A model generated the notes under the pieces. The model was given only the letters and a program-made list of their open reading frames with translations, made no database searches and was not told the DNA's origin. DNA of 64,000 bases, from assembly GCA_947073515.1 (NCBI GenBank), contig CAMTMC010000003.1, positions 1 to 64,000 of the forward strand. The letters run 5' to 3'. The stretch comes from an uncultured bacterium. Lineage in GTDB: Bacteria > Bacillota > Clostridia > Oscillospirales > Oscillospiraceae. Shown in pieces: positions 35,984 to 43,429 of this stretch; position 1 is the stretch's first letter, and each line of letters starts with the position of its first letter. Position numbers and translations under genes: made by a program.

Positions 35984-36165
35984 CGGGAAACCGCCGAACG
36001 AACACAAAGGTGTCACGCCCCGCCTGTTCGCGGCGCTCCCCCCCTCCGTCTCGAAACAAGGCCAGATCCGCCAGGCGGTTCTTGGGCCGTATTTCTCCCT
36101 TCGGCGCAGGCTCGCCGCTCGCGGCGGCTCAGACACTTCTTCGCGCTTGGACGAGGTGTGGAAAC
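35984..36165 (-). repeat. Structured interspersed repeat, locus 3 (diverged, single copy)
   Basis: Read on the minus strand it contains AAGCGCGAAGAAG, GAGCGGCGAGCCTGCGCCGA, GAGACGGAGGGGGGGAGCG and CGCGAACAGGCGGGGCGTGA, then CACC. These match, in order, the A and B parts of locus 2 (30579-30779). It lies after the XRE gene at 36242 and before queT. It makes up most of the 290-bp gap; I see no ORF in it. Confidence 0.55.
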
Positions 36166-36241
36166 TCGTCGGAGACATTTTATCACAGTCACAGCGGCTT
36201 GTCCAGAAAAAAATCGGGGGCCGCCCCAGCGGGGCAGCTCC

Positions 36242-36484
36242 CTATTCAATTTCCTGTTCCAGGTCTTGAAAAATCGGGTGATTATAGAATTCTGAAATGG
36301 AAATTCCCAGTCCATCACACAATTTTTTCACCGTGATCGCCGAAATATCTTTGCGGCTGGCATCCATCATGCTGTAAACAGTGGACGGTGTCACACCGGA
36401 CATAGTCGCCAGCTTATTATATTTTATTTTGCGCTCCTCGCACAGCAGCCGAAAGCGGAGCACAGTGGCCTCTTTTATCCGCAT
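36242..36484 (-). CDS. XRE-family regulator, 80 residues
   Basis: A single Cro/CI helix-turn-helix domain: LRFRLLCEERKIKYNKLA, SGVTPSTVYSMMDASRK (recognition helix) and VKKLCDGLGISISEFY. A short acidic tail follows. Likely autoregulatory: the upstream 80 bases hold three TTACGCA/TGCGCAA-type half-sites. No partner gene on its strand before the repeat. Confidence 0.85.
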   Translation of the reverse strand: MRIKEATVLRFRLLCEERKIKYNKLATMSGVTPSTVYSMMDASRKDISAITVKKLCDGLGISISEFYNHPIFQDLEQEIE

Positions 36485-36720
36485 AATTCTTCACCCATCC
36501 GTAGGATAAATTATTATGCGCAAGTTCGTATACGCACTTGCGTAATCTCAAAAGTTCTGGTAATATTATTACGCATCTGCGCAAAAGTCTTCGGTTGCGC
36601 CCTCCGCCGGGAAAAACGGGGGCTGATCCGGGTGGAACAGCTGGCGCTGCCCCCTATATAACCCCGCTCCGGCGGGGGCCTTCCCTTAAGGGCACCGAAT
36701 CCCCATCATGGCAAAACGCC
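36485..36720. other. AT-rich operator region, otherwise no gene seen
   Basis: 36513-36585 contains TTATGCGCAAGT, ACTTGCGTAA and TTACGCATCTGCGCAA in alternating orientation, probably binding sites of the adjacent XRE protein. 36620-36720 is GC-rich with short stem-loops (CCCCGCTCCGGCGGGG) and a GGCAAAACG...CGTTTTGCC palindrome. No ORF convinces. Confidence 0.45.
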
Positions 36721-36754
36721 TTGCGTTTTGCCATCGACAGTGTTATACTGTCGA
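36721..36754 (+). promoter_or_regulatory. traX promoter with dyad
   Basis: TTGCGT (36721-36726), 17 bases, TATACT (36744-36749). The perfect dyad TCGACAGT/ACTGTCGA (36734-36754) encloses the -10 and suggests a repressor site. Confidence 0.6.
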
Positions 36755-36778
36755 AACAATATTTAAGGAGGCCACACT

Positions 36779-37504
36779 ATGGAACCTCAGCAGCTCCCCG
36801 CTCAACCCAAGCTGAAAACCAACCTAGACACCGATTTCCTAAAACTAATCGCCATCATCTCCATGCTCATCGACCACGTGGGCGGGAACCTATTCCCCCA
36901 GTCCCCGGCCTTTCGCTGGATTGGCCGGCTGGCCTTTCCCATTTTCGCCTACTGCCTGACCGTTGGCCTGCTGTACACCCGTGATATCAAAAAATACATC
37001 CTCCGGCTGTCTGTTTTCGCCCTGATCTCCCAGCCCTTTTACATCTTCGCCACCCACCCCTGGGACTGGCAGGCCGAGTGGATGAATCTGAACATCTTTT
37101 TCACCCTGGTGGTCAGCCTGGTGGCGATGTGGGGGCTCCACACCCAAAAGTGGTGGCTGTTCGTCGCCATGTTCCTGCTGGCCAGCCTGGTCAACTTCGA
37201 TTACTCCAGCCAGGGAATCATCCTGATGCTGATCTTCTATTTCTGCCGGAACAAGCCCGCCATGGGGGCCGGGCTCTATGTCCTGACCTGGCTCCCCGCC
37301 CTGTGGAGCGGATATCTGGAGGACCCCCTCAGCGTTGTGATCGGCGGCCACGCCATCAACTGGACGGTCTTTGGCCTGCTGTCCGTGTTCCCCATCTTCA
37401 TCCCCACCCACACCGGCGTCAAAATCCCCAAGTGGTTTTTCTACGGCTTCTATCCCGCCCATCTGGCGGTAATCGGCGTCATCCGGGTGATTTGGAAGGT
37501 ATGA
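36779..37504 (+). CDS. TraX-family membrane protein
   Basis: 241 residues with seven to eight hydrophobic helices. LKLIAIISMLIDHVGG, IGRLAFPIFAYCLTVG and FYGFYPAHLAVIGVIR are the TraX family marks. TraX of F plasmid acetylates pilin; chromosomal Firmicute members have unknown targets, perhaps envelope acyl transfer. RBS AAGGAGG is nine bases before the ATG. It is monocistronic with its own promoter and terminator. Confidence 0.88.
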   Translation: MEPQQLPAQPKLKTNLDTDFLKLIAIISMLIDHVGGNLFPQSPAFRWIGRLAFPIFAYCLTVGLLYTRDIKKYILRLSVFALISQPFYIFATHPWDWQAEWMNLNIFFTLVVSLVAMWGLHTQKWWLFVAMFLLASLVNFDYSSQGIILMLIFYFCRNKPAMGAGLYVLTWLPALWSGYLEDPLSVVIGGHAINWTVFGLLSVFPIFIPTHTGVKIPKWFFYGFYPAHLAVIGVIRVIWKV

Positions 37505-37523
37505 CGCCCCCTGCCCCAGCCAC

Positions 37524-37569
37524 AAAAAAATCCCCCGCTCCGGCGACGCCGGGGCGGGGGTTCATCTTT
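37524..37569. terminator. Bidirectional terminator between traX and ACT genes
   Basis: AAAAAAATCCCCCGCTCCGGC, three-base loop, GCCGGGGCGGGGG then T-rich; convergent genes end on both sides. Confidence 0.85.
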
Positions 37570-38004
37570 TTACAGGTTGTCCATCTCCTCCTGGTCCACG
37601 GTCTTGATGTCCCGCTCAGCCAGGGCGGCGGCGGCTTTCCCGTTGTCCGCCACTCGGAAGATCATGTAGGCGTGCTCCACGTCCTTGCCCCCCAGGAAGG
37701 CGTACATATATTCCACGTTCACCTGGGCGTCGGTGAGCACCTGGAGGACCTTGTTCAGCCCGCCGGGGACGTCGGGGATGGCCACCCCCAGCACCGGGGT
37801 GATGTTGTGGACATACCCGGCTTCCCGCAGGACGGCGGAGGCCCTGTCCGTGTCGTCCACAATCAGGCGGGCGATGCCGAAATCGCTGGTCTCCGCCACG
37901 CTCAGCGCCCGCAGGTCCACCTCATTCCGGGCCAGCACGCCGGTCATGGCGTACAGGGCGCCGGGTTTATTTTCCAGAAAAATAGAGATCTGCTTGATGT
38001 TCAT
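37570..38004 (-). CDS. ACT-domain protein associated with arylacetate-CoA ligase
   Basis: 144 residues made of two ACT domains (about 1-70 and 71-144): NIKQISIFLENKPGALYAMT starts the first and VEYMYAFLGGKDVEHAYMIF lies in the second. ACT domains bind amino acids, so this probably senses an aromatic amino acid and regulates PaaK or its pathway; the pairing with paaK is recurrent in clostridia. ATG 38004 lies seven bases after GGGAGG. 18 bases downstream of paaK, same operon. Confidence 0.88.
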   Translation of the reverse strand: MNIKQISIFLENKPGALYAMTGVLARNEVDLRALSVAETSDFGIARLIVDDTDRASAVLREAGYVHNITPVLGVAIPDVPGGLNKVLQVLTDAQVNVEYMYAFLGGKDVEHAYMIFRVADNGKAAAALAERDIKTVDQEEMDNL

Positions 38005-38022
38005 CAAAATTCCTCCCCTCGA

Positions 38023-39324
38023 TTAAATCTTCCGCCTGTCAATGACCCGGACGGCCTTGCCCTCGCTGCGGACAATGGACTTGGGGGCCACCAGGGTCAC
38101 CTTGGCCGCCAGGCCCAGCATGGCCCGCAGGCCGTCCACCAGCTCCTTCTGCCGGCGGGAGATCTCGCCCATGTTGTCGGTGAACATCTCGGGGGTCATC
38201 TCCACTTGGACGTCCAGGGTGTCGGTGTTCCGCACCCGGTCCACGATCATCTGGTAGTTGGCGGGGTAGCCGGCGTTGAGGAGGACGGTCTCAATCTGGG
38301 ACGGGAAGACGTTCACCCCCCGGATGATGAGCATGTCATCGGTACGGCCCCTGGGCTTGGCCATACGGACGTGGGTGCGGCCACAGGGGCACTTCTCCCG
38401 GCTGAGGACGCAGATGTCCCGGGTGCGGTAGCGCAGGAGGGGGAAGGCCTCCTTGGTGATGGCGGTGAACACCAGCTCTCCCTGGCTGCCCTCCGGGAGG
38501 ACCTCGCCGGTGTCGGGGTCGATGATCTCGGCGATGAAGTGGTCCTCGTTGATGTGCATCCCGCTCTGGGCGGAGCACTCGAAGGCCACGCCGGGGCCGG
38601 ACAGCTCCGTCAGGCCGTAGATGTCGTAGGCCTTGATGCCCAGGGTGTTCTGGATGTCCCGGCGCATCTCCTCCGACCAGGCCTCGGCGCCGAAGATGCC
38701 CGCCTTCAGGGGGATCTGGTCGGGGGTGAGGCCCATCTCCTTCATGGTCTCGCCGATGTAGGCGGCGTAGGAGGGGGTGCAGCACAGGATGGTGGCGTTC
38801 AGATCCTGGATGAACATGATCTGCCGCTCGGTGTTGCCCGAGGAGGTGGGGATGGTGAGGCAGCCCACCTTGTGGCTTCCGCCGTTGAGGCCCGGGCCGC
38901 CGGTGAACAGGCCGTAGCCGTAGGACACCTGGCACACGTCCTCATCGGTGCCCCCGGCGGCCACGATGGCCCGGGCGCAGCAGTCCTCCCACAGGTCGAT
39001 ATCGTGCTGGGTGTAGAAGGCCACCACCCGCTTGCCCGTGGTGCCGGAGGTGGACTGGATTCGCACGCAGTCCTTCACCGGCCGGGCCATCAGGCCGTAG
39101 GGGTAGGCCTCCCGCAGGTCGGCCTTGGTGACGAAGGGCAGTTTATGCAGGTCGTCCACGCCCTTGATGTCAGCGGGCGTCAACCCCTTCTCCTCCATCT
39201 TTTTCCGGTAATAGGGCACGTGGTCCCACACGTTCTTGACCTGGTTCACCAGGCGCTCGTCCTGCCAGGCCCTGATCTGCTCCTGAGACGCGCGCTCGAT
39301 CTCAGGCTGATAATATCGCTCCAT
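38023..39324 (-). CDS. paaK: Phenylacetate-CoA ligase
   Basis: Activates phenylacetate (or indoleacetate) to the CoA thioester with ATP. 433 residues: STSGTTGKRVV is the AMP-binding P-loop, IFGAEAWSEEM and YDIYGLTELSGPG the adenylate core, YRTRDIC the A-domain hinge, and VFPSQIETVLL lies in the C-terminal lid. ATG 39324 has AAAGGA upstream. With iorAB (separated here by a terminator) it can interconvert arylpyruvate and arylacetate. The neighbouring Phe T-box argues for a biosynthetic direction. Confidence 0.93.
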   Translation of the reverse strand: MERYYQPEIERASQEQIRAWQDERLVNQVKNVWDHVPYYRKKMEEKGLTPADIKGVDDLHKLPFVTKADLREAYPYGLMARPVKDCVRIQSTSGTTGKRVVAFYTQHDIDLWEDCCARAIVAAGGTDEDVCQVSYGYGLFTGGPGLNGGSHKVGCLTIPTSSGNTERQIMFIQDLNATILCCTPSYAAYIGETMKEMGLTPDQIPLKAGIFGAEAWSEEMRRDIQNTLGIKAYDIYGLTELSGPGVAFECSAQSGMHINEDHFIAEIIDPDTGEVLPEGSQGELVFTAITKEAFPLLRYRTRDICVLSREKCPCGRTHVRMAKPRGRTDDMLIIRGVNVFPSQIETVLLNAGYPANYQMIVDRVRNTDTLDVQVEMTPEMFTDNMGEISRRQKELVDGLRAMLGLAAKVTLVAPKSIVRSEGKAVRVIDRRKI

Positions 39325-39448
39325 GGGTATCAGTCCTTTCCTCAAATCTTACATTTCAATAGGGGATTTTTATTCAAAAATGCCGCAATATATCACGACT
39401 TTTTTGCAATTATTAGATATTTTTAGTATTTTTATCCGTATCAGGTTC

Positions 39449-39484
39449 AAAAAAGAGCGGGGCGGCGGCAGAGGCCGCCCCTGT
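39449..39484 (-). terminator. Terminator after iorB
   Basis: AGGGGCGGC and GCCGCCCCGCTC form a stem followed by six T on the minus strand, separating iorAB from paaK. The AT-rich 39330-39448 region then holds room for a paaK promoter. Confidence 0.7.
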
Positions 39485-39496
39485 GCTCCTATTCTG

Positions 39497-40069
39497 TTAC
39501 GCCTTTTTCCCCAGCTGGAAGGCCTTTTTGTTCAGCTCCAAAAACTTGGGGGGAACCATGGCCTCCAGGGACTTCTGCCAGGCCTCGTCAGGCAGGTCGA
39601 AGTAATGGGACAGCCGGCCCATGAGGACGATGTTCACCGCCTTGCTGCTGCCGGCCTCCTCGGCCAGCTTCAGGCAGTCCAGGGCGTCCACCTTGGCCCC
39701 GGCGGCACGCATCTTCTCCACCAGGTTTTCCGGGTACCGGGCCGCCCCGGTGATGACGGGCATGGGGTCGATCTGCTGGGTGGAGGTGACGATCTGGCCG
39801 TCGGGCTTGAGGTAGCTCAGCCACCGGGCGGCCTCCAGCAGCTCAAAGGAGACGATGTAGTCGGCCTCCCCCTTGTCAATAACGGGGGAGTTTACCTTGT
39901 CGCCATAGCGGACGTAAGTGACCACCGAGCCGCCCCGCTGGGACATGCCGTGGACCTCGGACACCTTGACATCATGGCCCTGCTCCATCAGCAGATGGCC
40001 CAGCAGCTTGCTGGCCAGCAGGGAGCCCTGGCCCCCCACGCCCACGATCATAATATTTTTGGTTTCCAC
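39497..40069 (-). CDS. iorB: Indolepyruvate ferredoxin oxidoreductase, beta subunit
   Basis: 190 residues, the gamma-like subunit domain of 2-oxoacid:ferredoxin oxidoreductases: NIMIVGVGGQGSLLASKLLG at the start, HGMSQRGGSVVTYVRYG in the middle. It works with IorA to oxidise arylpyruvates to aryl-CoA, or to run the reaction in reverse with reduced ferredoxin. GTG start 40069 with GGAGGG six bases upstream, two bases after the iorA stop. Confidence 0.94.
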   Translation of the reverse strand: METKNIMIVGVGGQGSLLASKLLGHLLMEQGHDVKVSEVHGMSQRGGSVVTYVRYGDKVNSPVIDKGEADYIVSFELLEAARWLSYLKPDGQIVTSTQQIDPMPVITGAARYPENLVEKMRAAGAKVDALDCLKLAEEAGSSKAVNIVLMGRLSHYFDLPDEAWQKSLEAMVPPKFLELNKKAFQLGKKA

Positions 40070-40071
40070 GA

Positions 40072-41817
40072 TTAGCCCTCCTTTTTGGTGCTGGCAAAGG
40101 CCTTCACGGCGCACAGCTGCTGGCACACGCCGCAGCCCACGCACAGGGTGGCGTCCACCCGGGCCTTGCCCTCCTTCATGGAGATGGCGGGACAGCCGAT
40201 CTTCATGCAGCTCTTACAGCCCACGCACTTGCCGGTGTCCACCGTAAGAGGGGCGCTGTGCTTGACATACTTCAGCAGGGCGCAGGGCCGGCGGCTGATG
40301 ATCACCGAGGGCTCGGCGGCGGCCAGCTCCTCCTTCAGGACGGTGTCGCAGGCTTTCAGATCGTAGGGGTCCACCACCCGCACCCGGTTGAAGCCCATGG
40401 CCTTACACAGGGACTCCAGGTCGATTTTCCCGGCGGGGTCACCCTTGATGTTGTAGCCCGTGGTGGGGTTCTGCTGGTGGCCGGTCATGCCGGTGATGGA
40501 GTTATCCAGGATGATGACGGTGGAATTGGACCGGTTATAGGCGATGTTGGCCAGGCCGGTCATGCCCGAATGCATAAAGGTGGAGTCACCGATGACGGCC
40601 ACGGTTTTCCCCTCGGTCTCCGCCCCGCCGGCCTTATTGAAGCCGTGGATGGCGGAGATGGAGCCGCCCATGCACAGGGTCATGTCCATGGCGGACAGGG
40701 GGGCGACGGCGCCCAGGGTGTAGCAGCCGATATCGCCCAGCACGGTACACTTGTTCTTGCTCAGGGTGTAGAACAGCCCTCTGTGGGGACAGCCGGCGCA
40801 CATGACCGGGGGACGGTTGGGGATCTCGTCCTCCAAGGCCCGGCCCATGGGGAAGGTATGGGTCAGGCGGTCGGCCACCAGATTCTGGGAGAACTCGCCC
40901 AGCCGGGGGAAGTCGTACTCCCCGGAGGGCTTCAGCCCCAGGGCGGCGCAGTAGTCGGAGATGATGGGATCCAGCTCCTCCACCACCACCAGCTCCTCCA
41001 CCGACTTGGCGAAGTCTATGAGCTTCTGGTCGGGCAGGGGCCAGGCCATCCCCAGCTTTAAAACGGGGTATGTATCGCCGCAGACCTCTTTCACGTACTG
41101 GTAGGAGGTGGAGGAGGTGATGATGCCGAGCTTGTGATCCCTTCCCTCCTCCACCCGGTTGATGGGGGCGGTCTCCGCCCACCGCTGAAGCTTCTGGGTG
41201 CGCTCCTCCACGAAGGGGTGGCGGCGGATGGCGTTGGCGGGCATCATCACATATTTGGCGATGTTCTTTTCATAGGGCTTCCCGTCCCGCTCGACCCGCT
41301 CCGAGGTCCTGACAATGGACTGGGAGTGGGCGATCCGGGTACACATCTTCAAAAGGACGGGGGTGTCGAACTCCTCGCTGAGCTCGTAGGCCAGCTTGGC
41401 GAACTCCAGGGCCTCGGCGGAGTCGGAGGGCTCCAGCATGGGCACCTTGGCGGCCCGGGCGTAGTGGCGGGAGTCCTGCTCGTTCTGGGAGGAGTGCATC
41501 CCCGGGTCGTCGGCCACGCCGATGACCATGCCGGCGTTGACCCCGGTGTAGGCCATGGTAAACAGGGGGTCGGCGGCCACGTTCAATCCCACGTGCTTCA
41601 TGGCGCAGAAGGAACGCTTGCCCGCCAGGCAGGCCCCGAAGGCGGTCTCCATAGCGACCTTCTCGTTGGGGGCCCACTCGCAGTAGATCTCGTCGTACTT
41701 GGCGGCCTCCTCGGTGATCTCGGTACTGGGGGTGCCGGGGTAGCTGGAGATCACAGCGCAGCCGGCCTCATACAGTCCTCTGGCAACGGCGGCGTTGCCC
41801 AGCATCAGCTCTCTCAT
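40072..41817 (-). CDS. iorA: Indolepyruvate ferredoxin oxidoreductase, alpha subunit
   Basis: 581 residues, thiamine-diphosphate enzyme. The N-terminal domain has SSYPGTPSTEITE; the TPP-binding part GDSTFMHSGMTGLAN and ILDNSITGMTGHQQNP; the C-terminus carries two 4Fe-4S motifs (CVGCKSCMKIGCP and CVGCGVCQQLC). Acts on indolepyruvate, phenylpyruvate and hydroxyphenylpyruvate in the family. ATG 41817 has GGGAAGGA upstream. It follows a TrpR-like gene and a T-box leader, giving amino-acid-responsive control. Confidence 0.96.
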   Translation of the reverse strand: MRELMLGNAAVARGLYEAGCAVISSYPGTPSTEITEEAAKYDEIYCEWAPNEKVAMETAFGACLAGKRSFCAMKHVGLNVAADPLFTMAYTGVNAGMVIGVADDPGMHSSQNEQDSRHYARAAKVPMLEPSDSAEALEFAKLAYELSEEFDTPVLLKMCTRIAHSQSIVRTSERVERDGKPYEKNIAKYVMMPANAIRRHPFVEERTQKLQRWAETAPINRVEEGRDHKLGIITSSTSYQYVKEVCGDTYPVLKLGMAWPLPDQKLIDFAKSVEELVVVEELDPIISDYCAALGLKPSGEYDFPRLGEFSQNLVADRLTHTFPMGRALEDEIPNRPPVMCAGCPHRGLFYTLSKNKCTVLGDIGCYTLGAVAPLSAMDMTLCMGGSISAIHGFNKAGGAETEGKTVAVIGDSTFMHSGMTGLANIAYNRSNSTVIILDNSITGMTGHQQNPTTGYNIKGDPAGKIDLESLCKAMGFNRVRVVDPYDLKACDTVLKEELAAAEPSVIISRRPCALLKYVKHSAPLTVDTGKCVGCKSCMKIGCPAISMKEGKARVDATLCVGCGVCQQLCAVKAFASTKKEG

Positions 41818-41873
41818 ATCCTTCCCTGCTTTCTGTGTGATGGATTGTGTCTGGCGGATGGGGGGCGCCCCGT

Positions 41874-42191
41874 TCACTGGGGTTCCCCGGGCTTCTCGTG
41901 CAGGCCCTGGCGCTGAATGACCTCCCGCATGACGCCGCCGGCGCCGTTGTCCAGCATGGACCGCCGGACCCGGCTGATGGTGGCGCTGGAGGCGCCGGTC
42001 TTCTCCAGAATGTCCAGATAGACCAGGCCCTGCTGGAGGTACACCGCCACATCAAACCGCTGCTCCAAGGAGCGCAGCTCTGTGGGGGTGCACAGGTCGT
42101 CGAAAAATTTGCAGCACTCGTCCAGGTCCTTCAGCCGCAGGATGGTTTCGTACAGGGCCGTACTCCGGGCCCGATTTTCTACTTTGGCCAT
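41874..42191 (-). CDS. TrpR-like YerC/YecD family DNA-binding protein
   Basis: 105 residues, all-helical. LYETILRLKDLDECCKFFDD, CTPTELRSLEQRFDVA and TGASSATISRVRRSM (helix-turn-helix) are typical of YerC/YecD, relatives of the Trp repressor. It may sense an aromatic amino acid. RBS AAAGGAG is seven bases before the ATG at 42191. It is the first gene behind the T-box leader, in line with iorA and iorB; the gap to iorA is 56 bases. Confidence 0.9.
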   Translation of the reverse strand: MAKVENRARSTALYETILRLKDLDECCKFFDDLCTPTELRSLEQRFDVAVYLQQGLVYLDILEKTGASSATISRVRRSMLDNGAGGVMREVIQRQGLHEKPGEPQ

Positions 42192-42289
42192 TTAACCACT
42201 CCTTTTTTCTCTTCCTGGTGAGACTTACGCAAGGATAGTGTAGCACACAAAAGTGTAAAAGTAAAGGGAGCGGCCCCAGAAAAGACCTG

Positions 42290-42583
42290 GAAAAACAAAA
42301 AACCCCTAACGGCTCATCTGCCGTTAGAGGACGGGAAAGGCTCTCCCGTGGTACCACCTCTGTTCGCCGGGCCCTTGCGGGACACGGCCTCATAGGGCGT
42401 CTGACAACGCCCGGCCCCTGTAACGGGAGGCCCCGTTCCGCTCTACTCGGTCCTTAAAAACCTTTCCTCGGACAGCTCAGGAGATGAAATTTCAAGCGCG
42501 CAGCCATGCCCCTCGCACCAACCGGGAACTCTCTGAAACAGCTGAAGCCGCGCCCTACTTTGTCTCCGTCCACGCCTTTGTTA
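42290..42583 (-). promoter_or_regulatory. T-box leader, specifier reads phenylalanine
   Basis: On the minus strand: Stem I base GGAGA...UCUCC, the AGUA S-turn, distal GGUUGGUGCGA, then the specifier side GAAAUUUCA (plus 42485-42493). In the glyQS arrangement (GAA, spacer, codon) this gives UUU or UUC, both Phe. The T-box AGGTGGTACCACGGG (42346-42360) has the bulge UGGU that pairs with tRNA ending ACCA, as tRNA-Phe does. Terminator CTAACGGC...GCCGTTAG with a T tract at ~42296-42328. The leader precedes the trpR-like gene and iorAB. The 580-bp gap between genes is filled by this leader and its promoter. Confidence 0.88.
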
Positions 42584-42589
42584 TTCCGC

Positions 42590-42617
42590 ATTATACACCC
42601 CTCAGCCCATTTGTCAA
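42590..42617 (-). promoter_or_regulatory. Promoter of the T-box operon
   Basis: Minus strand TTGACA (42612-42617), 16 bases, TATAAT (42590-42595): consensus hexamers. Confidence 0.85.
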
Positions 42618-42770
42618 GAGAAAATTTTTTAAAAAACAAAACACCGGCGCAACAGCAGGTTGCTTGCCAAGCGCCGGAACCGGGGCCATAATACAGGGTA
42701 AGGATTCCTTTGGGCCCGCGGACACAGAAGCTTGGAATATCTAAACAACACAAACACAGGAGGAATGAAC

Positions 42771-43214
42771 ATGGAAATCCACGAAATTTTGAGGGATTTA
42801 CGGGAGCAAAACCACCTCACCCAGGAGGAGATGGCCCAGCGGCTCCACCTCACCCGGCAGGCCGTCAGCCGCTGGGAGACCGGCGAGACCCAGCCCAACA
42901 ACGACACCCTGAGACTACTGTCCCAGGAGTTCGGGGTGTCCATCAACACCCTGCTGGGTTCCCCCCGGCAGCTGGTCTGCCAGTGCTGCGGGATGCCGCT
43001 GACGGAAGACGGCCTGATCAGCCGGGAGACGGACGGGAGCCTCAACCAGGACTACTGCAAATGGTGCTACGACAGCGGCCAGTTCGCCTACCAAACGAAG
43101 GAGGAGCTGCTGGACTATCTAGTGGCCCACATGCCCAACCCCGGCCAGCTGGCGGAGGGGGAGCGGCGGGCCCAGTTTGACGCCCTCCTCTCCCAGCTGA
43201 AGCGCTGGCGGTAA
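42771..43214 (+). CDS. XRE regulator with C-terminal zinc ribbon
   Basis: 147 residues. An N-terminal Cro/CI domain (LRDLREQNHLTQEEMAQRLH, RQAVSRWETGETQPNN) is fused to a four-cysteine ribbon (QCCGMPL...DYCKWCYDSG) of the putative zinc-ribbon type and a helical tail. A two-domain repressor that may respond to metal or redox state (inference). ATG 42771 has AGGAGG seven bases upstream; two earlier ATGs are too close to that site. Single gene, divergent from the T-box operon. Confidence 0.87.
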   Translation: MEIHEILRDLREQNHLTQEEMAQRLHLTRQAVSRWETGETQPNNDTLRLLSQEFGVSINTLLGSPRQLVCQCCGMPLTEDGLISRETDGSLNQDYCKWCYDSGQFAYQTKEELLDYLVAHMPNPGQLAEGERRAQFDALLSQLKRWR

Positions 43215-43328
43215 GCCGCTCCAGACAGGACGGCCCAGGCCCCGGGGTTTTTATTGGGTTTCCCCCGCCTCTGGCCGGGGGAGCCCATAAACGAATTTCC
43301 TCCGCCGGCCCCCCCTCAAAATCCCCTC

Positions 43329-43357
43329 TTGACATTTGCTCGGAAATCCGCTATGAT
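43329..43357 (+). promoter_or_regulatory. Promoter of the acyl-CoA synthetase gene
   Basis: TTGACA (43329-43334), 17 bases, TATGAT (43352-43357). Confidence 0.8.
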
Positions 43358-43429
43358 ACTTCAACAGGTTAAAGCCAAAAACCATTAAAGTATCTGGGCC
43401 GTCCGGCCCTCAGGAAAGGAACGAGCGCT

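Noticed and set aside
35952-36000. Possible preQ1 riboswitch before queT (GGCGG hairpin followed by AAAAAATGGAGG)
   Set aside because: The A-rich tail is present, but the loop lacks the conserved type I bases and no pseudoknot with the tail could be drawn.
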